64,000 bases of DNA from Pseudomonas sp. SCB32. Its GTDB lineage: Bacteria > Pseudomonadota > Gammaproteobacteria > Pseudomonadales > Pseudomonadaceae. The position numbers and the translations under genes were made by a program. Shown here piece after piece: positions 54,408-63,861 of this stretch (position 1 is the first letter of the stretch; the number at the start of each line of letters is the position of its first letter). The stretch covers positions 4,278,001 through 4,342,000 of the forward strand of contig NZ_CP045118.1 in assembly GCF_009189165.1 (NCBI RefSeq). The letters run 5' to 3'. The notes below the pieces were generated by a model. It saw only the letters and a program-made list of their open reading frames with translations. It was not told where the DNA came from and ran no database searches.

Positions 54408-57326
54408 TCAGGCGATTCGCCCGAGCAGTTCGCGCGCTTCCTGCTGCTGGTTGTCGTTACCCTCGGTGAGCACTTCGTCGAGGATGTCGCGGGCGCCTTC
54501 GGTGTCGCCCATGTCGATGTAGGCACGCGCCAGATCGAGCTTGGTGGCGGCCTCGTCGGCACCGGAGAGGAAGTCGAAATCATCATCCTCATCGGCGCTG
54601 TCGGCTGGCAGCTCAAGATCATTCGCCGCGAATGCGGCCTCCGGCGCAGGCTCCGACGCCTTGGGCTCGTCGACGTCACCTGCCAGACGATCCAGCTCGG
54701 CACTCACTTCGTCGAGCTGAGCGGAGAATGCGTCATCGGCCTTCACCGGCTCGGATTCCTCGCCAGGCAGAGACAGGTCGAAATCATCCGGCAGATCGGC
54801 CAGCGACTGCTTCACGCCAGTGTCCTTGTCGAGGGAGAACTCCTCCGCGCTGACACCGGACAGAGACGTCACGTCATCATCCAGCCCCAGCAGGAAGTCT
54901 TCCTCAGCGGACGACGGGGCGTCCTTTTCCAAATCGAGAGCAAAGTCGGCCAGGTTATCGGACAGCGAAACATCCGCAGGCTTGGCAGCCGGTTCTTCGC
55001 CCAGGTCGAGATCGAAGGCGAAGTCATCTTCCGGCTTGACCGGCTCGGTAGCGGGCGCGTCGAACGCCAGGTCATCATCCAGGTCGAAATCGCCCAGCGA
55101 CAGTTCGTCGTCCTTGCTCTCGACCGGCGCCGCAGGCTTGTCGTCCTCCAGCTCGAGGTCATCCAGCGCCAGGTCGAAGGCATCATCGAGATCACCCACC
55201 AGCGGGGCAGACTCGGCGGCAGGTTCCGGCTGGGCCGGCGAATCCCCATGCAGGTCATCGAGGCTGAAGCTGCCAAACTCTTCGGCAGCCACTGCGGTTG
55301 CGACACCTGCAGCACCCACTGCCGCCAGCGCAACCATGCCCGGATAACGGGACTTCAGCTGCTCCACGTGGCCTTCGGCGCCGCCCATCTCGCGCAATTC
55401 GTTTTCCTGACGGGCGAAACCTTCGCGATCACCGATCTCGGCATACACCTCCATCAGCTTGAGGCGCAGGTCGGCGCGGTGCGGTTCGTCGTAGATGGCA
55501 CCCTGCAGGAGCTCGGCAGCCTGGTTGAAGCGGCCGTAGGCAATGTAGATGTCCGCTTCGCTCAGGGCATCGGTGGTCTGCGGTGCGACGCGCTCGGGAG
55601 CCGACGCCGCCGGAGCGGCCACTTCGGCGGCATGCGGCACGTCGAGGGAATCCAGATCAGAGTCGCCCAGATCCAGTGCGCCACCCAGGCTGGGCTCGTG
55701 CGCATCGGACTCGGCATCCCGTTGCTCGCGCTCCTTGGCGGCCGCGGCTTTGCGGCGAGCCACCATCAGCACTACCAGCAGCGCCAGCAGGGCGCTACCG
55801 GCGATGGCGCCCAGCCACAGCGGGTTGGCCAGGAGGTCATCGATGAAGCTCGGCTCGCTCTGTTCGACCGGAGCCGGGGCCGGAGCAGGTGCCGGGGCCT
55901 TCTGCGCCTCCACGGGCTTGGCCGCCTCGGGAGCCGGAGCAGGCTGTGCCGCAGGAGCAGCCGGAGCAGCAGGTGCGCTGGCTTCGGAAGCGGCAGGTGC
56001 TACGGGCGCTGCGGGTTCAGCCGGCTGGGCAGGTGCAGCAGCCTGAGCAGGCTCGGCAGGCTGAGCCGGCTGTACAGGTGCGACGGACTGAGCGGCCTGA
56101 TCAGGAGCTGCCGACTGAGGCGCAGCGGGAGCGGGAGCAGGAGCAGCATCGGCCACCGGTGCCTGGGCCGCGCCTTGCGGCGCGCTGCCAAGCTGGCTCT
56201 GCAACTTCGCCAGTTGGGCATCCTTCAGCTCGATGAGCTTCTGCAGCTTGTCCATCTGGCTTTTCAGGTCGCCCATGCGACTCTGCAGTTCGTCATTCTC
56301 GCGGCGCGTGGTATCCAGGCTTTCCTGGGTGACGGCCAGCTTGTCGGCAATCGCCTTGCCGTCCTTGCTGCCCTTGTCGCCGCCCTTGACCTTGCCGTTC
56401 TCGCCGGAGACCAGGTGCAGGCTGTCCTTGTCCTCGGCTGTCGACGGAGCTGCACCGGCATTGGCGCGCGGCGTGGCATCCAACTGACGGGTGCCGCTGG
56501 CCGGCAGGCTGCGGCCTTCGCGCCAGGCGGCGTATTGCTGATTGACCTGGGTGGCGGCATCGGGCTGCGTGCGGGCCTTGATCTGCTCCGCATCGGGCAG
56601 GCGCAGCACCTGGCCACTCTTCAGGCGATTGATGTTCCCGCCAAGAAAAGCATCGGGATTGAGGTCCTGGATCGCCAGCATGGTCTGCTGGACCGAAACG
56701 CTGCCGTTCGGACGTGCGCGCGCTGCGATTTCCCACAGGGTGTCTTTGCGGCCGGTCCGGTATTCGTTGCCTTCCAGGCGACGCGAAGTCGGTGCCGCTG
56801 CCGCAGCGGGGCGCGGGGACGGCGCAGCAGCGGGACGCGGCGCGACCGGTGCGGGCTGGCGGGCGATCGGCGCCGGCGCGGCCATGGGCGCACGAGGTGC
56901 GGCAGCCGCGGCGGTCTGCGGGGAATACAGCGGCGGGTCGAGCAGCACGGTGTATTCGCGCAGCACCCGGCCGTTGGGCCAGAGCACTTCTACCAGGAAG
57001 TTCAGGTAGGGCTCCTGGACCGGACGATCCGAGGTCACGCGAATGACGCTCTTGCCGTTCGGCTTGATGATCGGGGTGAACTTGAGGCCGGTGAGGAAGT
57101 ACTGGCGGTCAACGCCCGCCTTGTTGAAGTCTTCCGGCGACGCCAGCTTGGGAATCACCTCGCCCTGGGCAAGATCACGAACTTCGACCAGGTCGATCTC
57201 GGCATCCAGCGGCTGGTTCAGAGCCGAACGCAGGTGGATGTCTCCCAACCCCAGTGCATGCGCCATGCCCGTGGTCAATGCCGAAGCAGCCGCGATTGCC
57301 TGCACCAGTTTACGAAGCCGGATCAT
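54408..57326 (-). CDS. fimV: FimV, type IV pilus / polarity hub protein
   Basis: 972 residues. Signal peptide (MIRLRKLVQAIAAASALTTG, cut near AHA) then the conserved FimV N-terminal domain (LGLGDIHLRSALNQPLDAEI to LREYTVLLDPP), a LysM peptidoglycan-binding motif (about 190-235, NEYRTGRKDTLWEIAARARP), a coiled coil (about 340-400), an Ala/Pro-rich linker, one transmembrane helix (around residues 500-520, LWLGAIAGSALLALLVVLMV), and an acidic cytoplasmic tail with TPR-like units ending in the FimV C-terminal domain. It organises polar assembly of type IV pili and secretion machinery. AAGGGA precedes the ATG. Confidence 0.95.
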   Translation of the reverse strand: MIRLRKLVQAIAAASALTTGMAHALGLGDIHLRSALNQPLDAEIDLVEVRDLAQGEVIPKLASPEDFNKAGVDRQYFLTGLKFTPIIKPNGKSVIRVTSDRPVQEPYLNFLVEVLWPNGRVLREYTVLLDPPLYSPQTAAAAAPRAPMAAPAPIARQPAPVAPRPAAAPSPRPAAAAAPTSRRLEGNEYRTGRKDTLWEIAARARPNGSVSVQQTMLAIQDLNPDAFLGGNINRLKSGQVLRLPDAEQIKARTQPDAATQVNQQYAAWREGRSLPASGTRQLDATPRANAGAAPSTAEDKDSLHLVSGENGKVKGGDKGSKDGKAIADKLAVTQESLDTTRRENDELQSRMGDLKSQMDKLQKLIELKDAQLAKLQSQLGSAPQGAAQAPVADAAPAPAPAAPQSAAPDQAAQSVAPVQPAQPAEPAQAAAPAQPAEPAAPVAPAASEASAPAAPAAPAAQPAPAPEAAKPVEAQKAPAPAPAPAPVEQSEPSFIDDLLANPLWLGAIAGSALLALLVVLMVARRKAAAAKEREQRDAESDAHEPSLGGALDLGDSDLDSLDVPHAAEVAAPAASAPERVAPQTTDALSEADIYIAYGRFNQAAELLQGAIYDEPHRADLRLKLMEVYAEIGDREGFARQENELREMGGAEGHVEQLKSRYPGMVALAAVGAAGVATAVAAEEFGSFSLDDLHGDSPAQPEPAAESAPLVGDLDDAFDLALDDLELEDDKPAAPVESKDDELSLGDFDLDDDLAFDAPATEPVKPEDDFAFDLDLGEEPAAKPADVSLSDNLADFALDLEKDAPSSAEEDFLLGLDDDVTSLSGVSAEEFSLDKDTGVKQSLADLPDDFDLSLPGEESEPVKADDAFSAQLDEVSAELDRLAGDVDEPKASEPAPEAAFAANDLELPADSADEDDDFDFLSGADEAATKLDLARAYIDMGDTEGARDILDEVLTEGNDNQQQEARELLGRIA

Positions 57327-57495
57327 AATTTAATCCCTTGTTTTAATAGCTTTTTCTGGATTAGAACGAGGTCTATTCAGGTTGCCGCTGCCCATGATGT
57401 CCGCCGTTTTCACGGCTGGACCTCCCCCTGTCAGCGTCAATCCCAGCCAGTATTGCCAAGCTAGAATACTTCTTCAAATATTCGGTAAGTATCTT

Positions 57496-58503
57496 TTACA
57501 GATAGTGTTTTATCAACAATTCGCCCAAGTTCACAGCATTTAGGGCTGCGCCTTTTCGCACATTATCTGACGCAATCCACAAATTCAGTTTGTGCGAATC
57601 TGTCAGACCAAGACGTAGGCGACCGACGTAAACACTATCCTGCCCCTGTGCATCACCGATGACAGTCGGGTAATCGTCTTCGACCAACTCGATACCAGGC
57701 GCGTTATCCAGGGCCGCCTCCACCGCATCCAGCGAAACCGGCGCGACCGTGGCGATCGACAGCATCAGCGTGTCGCCGAAGAAAACCGGCGCCATGGCGC
57801 AGGTGACATCCAGCGTACCCGCCAGCTCAGGAAACAGCGCAGACAGCTCCGCGGCCATGCGCCGCTCCAGGGCGGAATGCCCCTGCTCATCCACGGCGCC
57901 GACCTGGGCCAGCATGTTGAATGCGTATTGCCGATCAACCAGCTTCGGCTCCAGTGGACGGGCATTGAGCAATTCAGCGGTCTGGCGCGCCAGCTCCTGA
58001 ACCCCCTCGCGCCCCAGCACCGAGGCGGAGAGGCAGGCGGTGACGCTCAACTGGCGAACTTGGAGCACGTCTCGCAGCGCCGCGAGCACTTCGGCGACTT
58101 CCGCGGCCGGCGCACAGGGCGCGGCGATCCGTACCGGCAGGCTGAGCTGCTCCAGCGCCTCGCCATTGGCAGCAGGCAGCATGACAGCGGACTGTTCGGC
58201 CAGCGCCGCGCCGCTCAGGTCGATCACGCTGCACCCTGCCGAGAGGGCCTGGCTTGCGCACTCGCGAGCGGCGTCCGCGGTGGTGGAAAGGAAGGCCAGA
58301 CGGACCTTGGCGAAGTCGAAGTCGGCCAGCTTGCCGACGCGCAGGTTGCGCCCACGGTACGCCACCGACTTCCCGGCGGATTCGCCCGTGGCGAGCAGAT
58401 ACAGGGTGCCTACGGGAAAGTCCCGTTCCTCCAGCAGCTCGACCAGCGCCTCGCCCACAAGTCCGGTGGCGCCTACTACGGCGATATCGATGGTTTCAGG
58501 CAT
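57496..58503 (-). CDS. aspartate-semialdehyde dehydrogenase-like paralogue (Usg-like)
   Basis: 335 residues with the Asd fold: nucleotide-binding VVGATGLVGEALVELL near the start and KLNLWIASDNVRKGAALNAV at the end. A Cys is present at the expected place (Cys130 in APCAPAAE), but the usual N-C-S/T context is lost, and the later active-site segment reads PVFFGDTLML where functional enzymes have a His. It is therefore probably not an active dehydrogenase, like E. coli Usg. The true Asd is encoded at 60064-61176. Confidence 0.88.
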   Translation of the reverse strand: MPETIDIAVVGATGLVGEALVELLEERDFPVGTLYLLATGESAGKSVAYRGRNLRVGKLADFDFAKVRLAFLSTTADAARECASQALSAGCSVIDLSGAALAEQSAVMLPAANGEALEQLSLPVRIAAPCAPAAEVAEVLAALRDVLQVRQLSVTACLSASVLGREGVQELARQTAELLNARPLEPKLVDRQYAFNMLAQVGAVDEQGHSALERRMAAELSALFPELAGTLDVTCAMAPVFFGDTLMLSIATVAPVSLDAVEAALDNAPGIELVEDDYPTVIGDAQGQDSVYVGRLRLGLTDSHKLNLWIASDNVRKGAALNAVNLGELLIKHYL

Positions 58504-58605
58504 CCAGTGTCTCGCGATATTCAGGGAGGAAAACTGCGCAGCACTTTACTTGCCCCCCAACGGCGAGGCAATCGAGTGCCCCGCCGCCTATCGCCGCAGC
58601 ACGGA

Positions 58606-59826
58606 CTAAGGGTGTGCGGCGTTTTCCGTGGCCTGGGCGCTAACCACGACCTCACCCTGGACCGGCGCAGGGGCCACGCCAGGTGCTGTCGGCTGATCGG
58701 CGCCCACGGCAGCCCCGGCGGGCTTGGCAGCGCGATCCTGTTCCGCCAGCCGGGCGATCAGGCTGGCAATCTGCGCATCCTTCAGCTCGACCAGTTTGTT
58801 CAGCTTCTCCATCTGGCTTTGCAGATCGGCGACCCGGCTGCGCATTTCATCACCCTCACGACGGGCGCTGTCGAGCCCCTCCTGAAGGACCGCGAGCTGC
58901 TCGGCGCCGGCCTTGTCCTTCTTGCTGGCAGCATGCCCGGACAGCAGGCGCAGGCTGTCGCGCGCCTCGACACTGACCGGCGCCGCTCCCGCCTCGGCCC
59001 TTTTCGTCGCATCCAGCTGACGACCTTGCGGCAGCGCGGCCTGGCGGCGCGCACGCCACTCGCCGTTCTGCGTCTCGATGTGCGCCACAGCCTGTGCATG
59101 GCTCTGCGCCCGCACCTGCTGTTCATCGGGCAGGCGCAGCACCTGCCCGACCTTCAAACGATTGGCGTTGCCATCGACGAAGGCATCGGGGTTCAACTGC
59201 TGGATTGCCAGCATGGTCTGCATCACTGACACGCTGGAGGACGGGCGATTGCGCGAGGCGATATCCCACAGGGCATCGTTGCGATGGATTCGGTAGCTGT
59301 CTGCCGATTCACGCGTAACCGCTGCGGCCGACGACGCCGTTACCGGCGACGGTGCAACCTGGCGTGCCGGCGCGAGCACCGGACGGGTCGCGATGGCCGC
59401 CGGCGGCGTCACCGGCGTGGCGACATAGCTCGGCGGATCGAGCAGCAGCGTGAATTCACGCACCACGCGCCCCTGCGGCCAAACCACCTGCAGGACGAAA
59501 TTGACGTAGGGTTCCTGGATCGGACGCTGCGAAGTGACGTGGATGACGCCACGGCCATTCTTGCCGATGTCAGAGCTGAAGCGCAGGCCGGTCACCAGCT
59601 GGCTGCGGTCGACACCCAGGCGGTCGAAATCCTGCTGGGACGCGAGACTGACCACCACCTCCTCCGCATTCAGGTCGCCCACTCCGCGAAGATCGATGTT
59701 CGCCGACAAGGTCTGCCCAAGGGCCGCGCGCGATGAAATCTCCCCCAGCTCCAGCGCATTGGCGGCGCCTGGAAGGAAGGCCGAGGCAATGGCCGCCGCC
59801 AACAAGAATCCGTGAACCCGAGACAT
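58606..59826 (-). CDS. short FimV-like paralogue lacking the transmembrane and C-terminal domains
   Basis: 406 residues. Signal peptide (MSRVHGFLLAAAIASAFLPG, cut near ANA) followed by the same FimV N-terminal domain as the neighbour (LELGEISSRAALGQTLSANI to VVREFTLLLDPPSY), a LysM motif (YRIHRNDALWDIASRNRPSS, about 180-235) and a coiled coil (about 325-370). It then ends, with no transmembrane helix or TPR tail, so the product should be periplasmic and peptidoglycan-binding. GGGGAGAGG precedes the ATG. It lies between the Usg-like gene and asd, a place with no FimV paralogue in the PAO1 order as I recall it. Confidence 0.88.
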   Translation of the reverse strand: MSRVHGFLLAAAIASAFLPGAANALELGEISSRAALGQTLSANIDLRGVGDLNAEEVVVSLASQQDFDRLGVDRSQLVTGLRFSSDIGKNGRGVIHVTSQRPIQEPYVNFVLQVVWPQGRVVREFTLLLDPPSYVATPVTPPAAIATRPVLAPARQVAPSPVTASSAAAVTRESADSYRIHRNDALWDIASRNRPSSSVSVMQTMLAIQQLNPDAFVDGNANRLKVGQVLRLPDEQQVRAQSHAQAVAHIETQNGEWRARRQAALPQGRQLDATKRAEAGAAPVSVEARDSLRLLSGHAASKKDKAGAEQLAVLQEGLDSARREGDEMRSRVADLQSQMEKLNKLVELKDAQIASLIARLAEQDRAAKPAGAAVGADQPTAPGVAPAPVQGEVVVSAQATENAAHP

Positions 59827-60018
59827 CCTCTCCCCCGCAGCAAGTATCCGATTGGCCGGCGCGAAAAGGCGCGCCGAAACCTGGGCTGCGAGGATAGCGA
59901 CTGGTTCCTGGCTGCTTTTACGGGTCCGTCACAGAACACCGCGAAATCAACGGAGAACCCCGCCAGGACCGCGGACTTCGAACGGTTTTGTGCAGGAGAT
60001 CACTAGTCACGGAAAGCA

Positions 60019-60043
60019 CGACGCCGGCACAAGGCCGGCGTCG
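60019..60043 (-). terminator. hairpin after asd
   Basis: CGACGCCGGC (60019-60028) and GCCGGCGTCG (60034-60043) form a perfect 10-bp stem around ACAAG, 21 bp past the asd stop. The T run is poor, so it may be a weak or Rho-assisted terminator. Confidence 0.55.
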
Positions 60044-60063
60044 CGGGGATCACAGGGAGCGAA

Positions 60064-61176
60064 TCAACGCTCGAGCAGGATGCGCAGCATACGGCGCAGC
60101 GGCTCGGCGGCGCCCCACAGCAGCTGGTCGCCCACGGTGAAGGCGCCCAGGTACTGCGAGCCCATGTTGAGCTTGCGCAGGCGGCCGACCGGAACGCTCA
60201 GGGTACCGGTGACGGCGGCCGGGGTCAGCTCGCGCATGCTGATGTCGCGCTGGTTGGGAACCAGCTTGACCCAGGGATTGTGCTGGCTGATCAGGCCTTC
60301 GATATCGGCCATCGGCACATCCTTGTTCAGCTTGATGGTCAGCGCCTGGCTGTGGCAGCGCATGGCGCCGATGCGCACGCAGATGCCGTCCACCGGGATC
60401 GGGCTCTTGAAGCGGCCGAGGATCTTGTTGGTTTCCGCCTGGCCTTTCCACTCTTCGCGGCTCTGGCCGTTGGGCAGTTCCTTGTCGATCCATGGGATCA
60501 GGCTGCCCGCCAGCGGCGCGCCGAAGTTCTCGGTGGGCATCGCGTCGCTGCGGATGGCCTCGGCGACCTTGCGGTCGATGTCGAGGATGGCGCTGGACGG
60601 ATTGGCCAGGTCATCGGCGACGGAAGCGTTGATGGCGCCCATCTGCTTGATCAGCTCGCGCATGTTCTGCGCGCCGGCGCCGGAGGCCGCCTGGTAGGTC
60701 ATGGCGCTCATCCACTCGACCAGGCCGGCTTCGAACAGGCCGCCCAGGGCCATCAGCATCAGGCTGACGGTGCAGTTGCCGCCGATGTAGTTCTTGGTGC
60801 CAGCGTCCAGCGAGTTGTCGATGACTTTGCGGTTCACCGGGTCGAGGACGATCACCGCGTCATCCTGCATGCGCAGGCTGGAAGCGGCGTCGATCCAGTA
60901 GCCTTGCCAGCCGGCTTCGCGCAGCTTGGGGAAGACTTCGTTGGTGTAGTCGCCGCCCTGGCAGGTCAGGATGACGTCGAGGGTTTTCAGTTCCTCGATG
61001 CTGTAGGCGTCTTTCAGGGGGGCAATGTCCTTGCCAATGGACGGACCTTCGCCACCCACGTTGGAGGTGGTGAAGAACACCGGCTCGATCAGGTCGAAGT
61101 CCCGCTCTTCCAGCATCCGCTGCATGAGCACCGAACCGACCATGCCACGCCAACCGATCAGACCTACACGCTTCAT
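60064..61176 (-). CDS. asd: aspartate-semialdehyde dehydrogenase
   Basis: 370 residues. NADP-binding [18 protein letters not shown] at the N-terminus, catalytic Cys135 in [14 protein letters not shown], Gln in [16 protein letters not shown], and [16 protein letters not shown] (substrate-binding Arg/His) are all present. It makes aspartate semialdehyde for Lys, Thr, Met and diaminopimelate. AAGGTG precedes the ATG. leuB is 78 bp upstream, so leuB and asd probably form one unit, separated by a hairpin. Confidence 0.97.
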   Translation of the reverse strand: MKRVGLIGWRGMVGSVLMQRMLEERDFDLIEPVFFTTSNVGGEGPSIGKDIAPLKDAYSIEELKTLDVILTCQGGDYTNEVFPKLREAGWQGYWIDAASSLRMQDDAVIVLDPVNRKVIDNSLDAGTKNYIGGNCTVSLMLMALGGLFEAGLVEWMSAMTYQAASGAGAQNMRELIKQMGAINASVADDLANPSSAILDIDRKVAEAIRSDAMPTENFGAPLAGSLIPWIDKELPNGQSREEWKGQAETNKILGRFKSPIPVDGICVRIGAMRCHSQALTIKLNKDVPMADIEGLISQHNPWVKLVPNQRDISMRELTPAAVTGTLSVPVGRLRKLNMGSQYLGAFTVGDQLLWGAAEPLRRMLRILLER

Positions 61177-61208
61177 CGCTACTACACCTTCAAATATTTA
61201 GAGGGCCG

Positions 61209-61240
61209 TCGCTCCCGCTTTCCTATGGGGCCGGGAGCGA
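61209..61240 (-). terminator. GC-rich hairpin between leuB and asd
   Basis: TCGCTCCCG (61209-61217) pairs with CGGGAGCGA (61232-61240), a 9-bp stem with a 14-base loop and no T run. It lies 15 bp past the leuB stop and may attenuate or stabilise the transcript rather than fully terminate. Confidence 0.4.
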
Positions 61241-61254
61241 GCGAACCGGAGAGA

Positions 61255-62337
61255 TTACAGATTCCGCAGAGCCGCGACTACCGCATCGCCCATTTCGCGG
61301 GTACCGACCTTGGTGCAGCCTTCCAACCAGATGTCGCCGGTGCGCAGACCCTGGTCCAGCACCAGGCTGACCGCCTTCTCGATGGCGTCGGCGGCGGCGC
61401 CTTCGTTGAAGGTGTAACGCAGCATCATCGAGACCGAGAGGATGGTCGCCAGCGGGTTGGCGATGCCCTTGCCGGCGATGTCCGGCGCGGAACCGTGGCA
61501 CGGCTCGTACATGCCCTTGTTGTTCGAATCCAGCGACGCAGAAGGCAGCATGCCGATGGAGCCGGTCAGCATGGAAGCCTCATCCGACAGGATGTCGCCG
61601 AACATGTTGTCGGTGACCATCACGTCGAACTGCTTGGGCGCGCGGACCAGTTGCATGGCGGCGTTGTCGACGTACATGTGCGACAGCTCGACGTCCGGGT
61701 AGTCCTTGGCCACTTCCTCGACCACTTCACGCCACAGCTGGCTGGAGGCCAGGACGTTGGCCTTGTCCACCGAGCACAGCTTCTTGCCGCGCACTCGGGC
61801 CATGTCGAAGCCGACGCGGGCAATGCGGCGGATTTCGCTTTCGCTGTACGGCAGGGTGTCGTAGGCCTGGCGCTCGCCGTTCTCCAGCACGCGCTGCTCG
61901 CGGGGCGAGCCGAAGTAGATGCCACCGGTCAGTTCGCGGACGATGAGGATATCCAGGCCGGCGACCACTTCCGGCTTCAGGCTGGAAGCGCCAGCCAGTT
62001 GCGGATAGAGGATGGCCGGACGCAGGTTGCCGAACAGGCCCAGCTGCGAGCGGAGCTTCAGCAGGCCGCGCTCCGGACGGATGTCACGCTCGATCTTGTC
62101 CCACTTCGGGCCACCCACGGCGCCCAGCAGGATGGCGTCGGAGTTGCGCGCGCGCTCCAGGGTCTCGTCGGCCAGCGGTACGCCGTACTTGTCGATGGCG
62201 GCGCCACCCAGATCGTCCTGGGTCAGCTCGAAGCCCAGCTGGAACTTGTCGCTGGCCAGCTCCAGGACCTTGATCGCTTCGGCCATGATCTCCGGGCCGA
62301 TACCGTCGCCGGGAAGAACCAGAATCTGTTTGCTCAT
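61255..62337 (-). CDS. leuB: 3-isopropylmalate dehydrogenase
   Basis: 360 residues, the P. aeruginosa length. The isocitrate/isopropylmalate-dehydrogenase motifs are [19 protein letters not shown] at the start, the substrate loop [15 protein letters not shown] and the metal-binding [20 protein letters not shown] (Mg-binding Asp). It oxidises 3-isopropylmalate to 2-ketoisocaproate. AAAGGATAT precedes the ATG. A methyltransferase gene lies between it and leuD. Confidence 0.97.
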   Translation of the reverse strand: MSKQILVLPGDGIGPEIMAEAIKVLELASDKFQLGFELTQDDLGGAAIDKYGVPLADETLERARNSDAILLGAVGGPKWDKIERDIRPERGLLKLRSQLGLFGNLRPAILYPQLAGASSLKPEVVAGLDILIVRELTGGIYFGSPREQRVLENGERQAYDTLPYSESEIRRIARVGFDMARVRGKKLCSVDKANVLASSQLWREVVEEVAKDYPDVELSHMYVDNAAMQLVRAPKQFDVMVTDNMFGDILSDEASMLTGSIGMLPSASLDSNNKGMYEPCHGSAPDIAGKGIANPLATILSVSMMLRYTFNEGAAADAIEKAVSLVLDQGLRTGDIWLEGCTKVGTREMGDAVVAALRNL

Positions 62338-62365
62338 CGTTTATATCCTTTGGCAAATAACGTAT

Positions 62366-62395
62366 CGCCCCGGATGGTTCGTTCCACCCGGGGCG
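62366..62395 (-). terminator. GC-rich hairpin upstream of leuB
   Basis: CGCCCCGG (62366-62373) pairs with CCGGGGCG (62388-62395) around a 14-base loop, in the 71-bp spacer between the methyltransferase stop and the leuB start. No T run follows on the minus strand, so it may be a processing or attenuating structure. Confidence 0.4.
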
Positions 62396-62408
62396 CTCAA
62401 GAAAGTGT

Positions 62409-63173
62409 TCAGCGCTCCGCCCAGAGCATCAGCACGTCAGTGCTGAAGGAGCCCTCGGCGTCGATCTCGAAGTATTCGCGCACCTCGTCACCCACCGAAA
62501 GCTGCAGGGCGCGAATGGCCTGGCGCATCACCTCGGGCGTACGCATGCGCTCGACCCAGGAGGTGAACTCCAGGCGCAGACGCTGGCGCTTGGCGGCGGT
62601 GACCGCAAGCCCCGCCTCACCGAGCAGGCGCGCCCACTCGGACGGCGAATAATCGCGCACGTGACTGGTGTCGCGCAGCACTTCCACCGCTTGCAGGTGG
62701 GTATCGAGCAGCGGCAGGCCGGGCGCCGCCACGTCGATGAAACAGGCCACGCCGCGCGGCTTCAGCACCCGGCGCACTTCACGCAGGGCCTGGCCGACGT
62801 CGCGCCAGTGATGCGCGGAGTAACGACTGAAGGCGAAGTCGAACTCGCCGTCCTCGAACGGCAGCTGCTCGGCAGCGCCACAACGGGTGGAGATGTTGCC
62901 CAGACCACGCTCGATGGCGGCCGAGGCCACCACGTCGAGCATCTGCTGGGACAGGTCGTAGGCCACCACCTCACCGGCCAGCGGCGCGACGTTGAAGCTC
63001 ACGTGCCCTGCCCCGCACCCCAGGTCCAGCACACGGGCACCGGTAGTCGCCGACAGTCGCTCACACAGCTGGGCGAATTCCTCGCCCTGGGCGTGCACGG
63101 TACTGGTCAGGTAAGCGTTGGCCTGTGCGCCGAACTGGCGCTGGACCACGTGCTCGTGGCGACTCTCGGTCAT
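62409..63173 (-). CDS. class I SAM-dependent methyltransferase
   Basis: 254 residues from ATG 63173 (AAGGAGAGCAGC ribosome site). Motif I is VLDLGCGAGHVSFNVA (SAM binding), followed by VVAYDLSQQMLDVV and the acidic loop DGEFDFAFSRYSAHHW of the UbiE/BioC-like methyltransferases. The substrate is unknown. The frame is open upstream into leuD but out of coding phase. It sits between leuB and leuD, as PA3119 does by position, and is probably part of the leuC-leuD-MTase-leuB transcript. Confidence 0.92.
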   Translation of the reverse strand: MTESRHEHVVQRQFGAQANAYLTSTVHAQGEEFAQLCERLSATTGARVLDLGCGAGHVSFNVAPLAGEVVAYDLSQQMLDVVASAAIERGLGNISTRCGAAEQLPFEDGEFDFAFSRYSAHHWRDVGQALREVRRVLKPRGVACFIDVAAPGLPLLDTHLQAVEVLRDTSHVRDYSPSEWARLLGEAGLAVTAAKRQRLRLEFTSWVERMRTPEVMRQAIRALQLSVGDEVREYFEIDAEGSFSTDVLMLWAER

Positions 63174-63205
63174 GCTGCTCTCCTTACAGAGTGATGCGAC
63201 GCCGG

Positions 63206-63850
63206 TCAGGCGTCGCGGAACAACCAGGGCTGGCTCTTCTTGTAGCCGGTTTCGAAACTGCGGATGGCGTCGGCGTCCTGCAGGGTCAGGCCGATGTCGT
63301 CCAGGCCGTTGAGCAGGCAGTGCTTGCGGAACGCGTCCACTTCGAAGCTGTACTGCTTGCCGTCCGGACGGGTCACGGTCTGCGCGGCGAGGTCGACGGT
63401 CAGTTGGTAACCCTCGGTGGCTTCGCACTGGGCGAACAGCTCGTCCACTTCTTCATCCTTCAGAATGATCGGCAGCAGGCCGTTCTTGAAGCTGTTGTTG
63501 AAGAAGATGTCGGCGAAGCTCGGCGCGATCACGGTGCGGAAGCCGTACTCGTCCAGCGCCCACGGCGCGTGCTCGCGGGAGGAGCCGCAACCGAAGTTCT
63601 CACGGGCCAGCAACACGCTGGCACCCTGGAAGCGCGGGAAGTTGAGGACGAAGTCCTTGTTCACCGGACGCTTGGAGTTGTCCTGGTTCGGCTGGCCCAC
63701 GTCGAGGTAGCGCCACTCGTCGAACAGATTCGGGCCGAAGCCGGTGCGCTTGATCGACTTGAGGAATTGCTTGGGGATGATCTGGTCGGTGTCGACGTTG
63801 GCGCGGTCGAGCGGCGCAACGAGACCGGTGTGCTGGGTAAAGGCTTTCAT
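63206..63850 (-). CDS. leuD: 3-isopropylmalate dehydratase, small subunit
   Basis: 214 residues. The small-subunit core is [18 protein letters not shown] with [20 protein letters not shown], typical of the LeuD swivel domain. With LeuC it isomerises 2- to 3-isopropylmalate via dehydration. It begins 11 bp past the leuC stop, so both are co-translated. Confidence 0.97.
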   Translation of the reverse strand: MKAFTQHTGLVAPLDRANVDTDQIIPKQFLKSIKRTGFGPNLFDEWRYLDVGQPNQDNSKRPVNKDFVLNFPRFQGASVLLARENFGCGSSREHAPWALDEYGFRTVIAPSFADIFFNNSFKNGLLPIILKDEEVDELFAQCEATEGYQLTVDLAAQTVTRPDGKQYSFEVDAFRKHCLLNGLDDIGLTLQDADAIRSFETGYKKSQPWLFRDA

Positions 63851-63861
63851 GTTCGGTCTCC

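Noticed and set aside
54309..57464. A 1051-codon open frame antisense to fimV
   Set aside because: Its translation is a low-complexity run of Ser, Arg and Gly with no domain, while the minus strand gives a complete FimV.
60019..62395. Riboswitch or amino-acid attenuator in the asd/leuB region
   Set aside because: Only simple GC hairpins are present in short spacers; no leader peptide with Leu or Lys codons and no known riboswitch pattern was seen.
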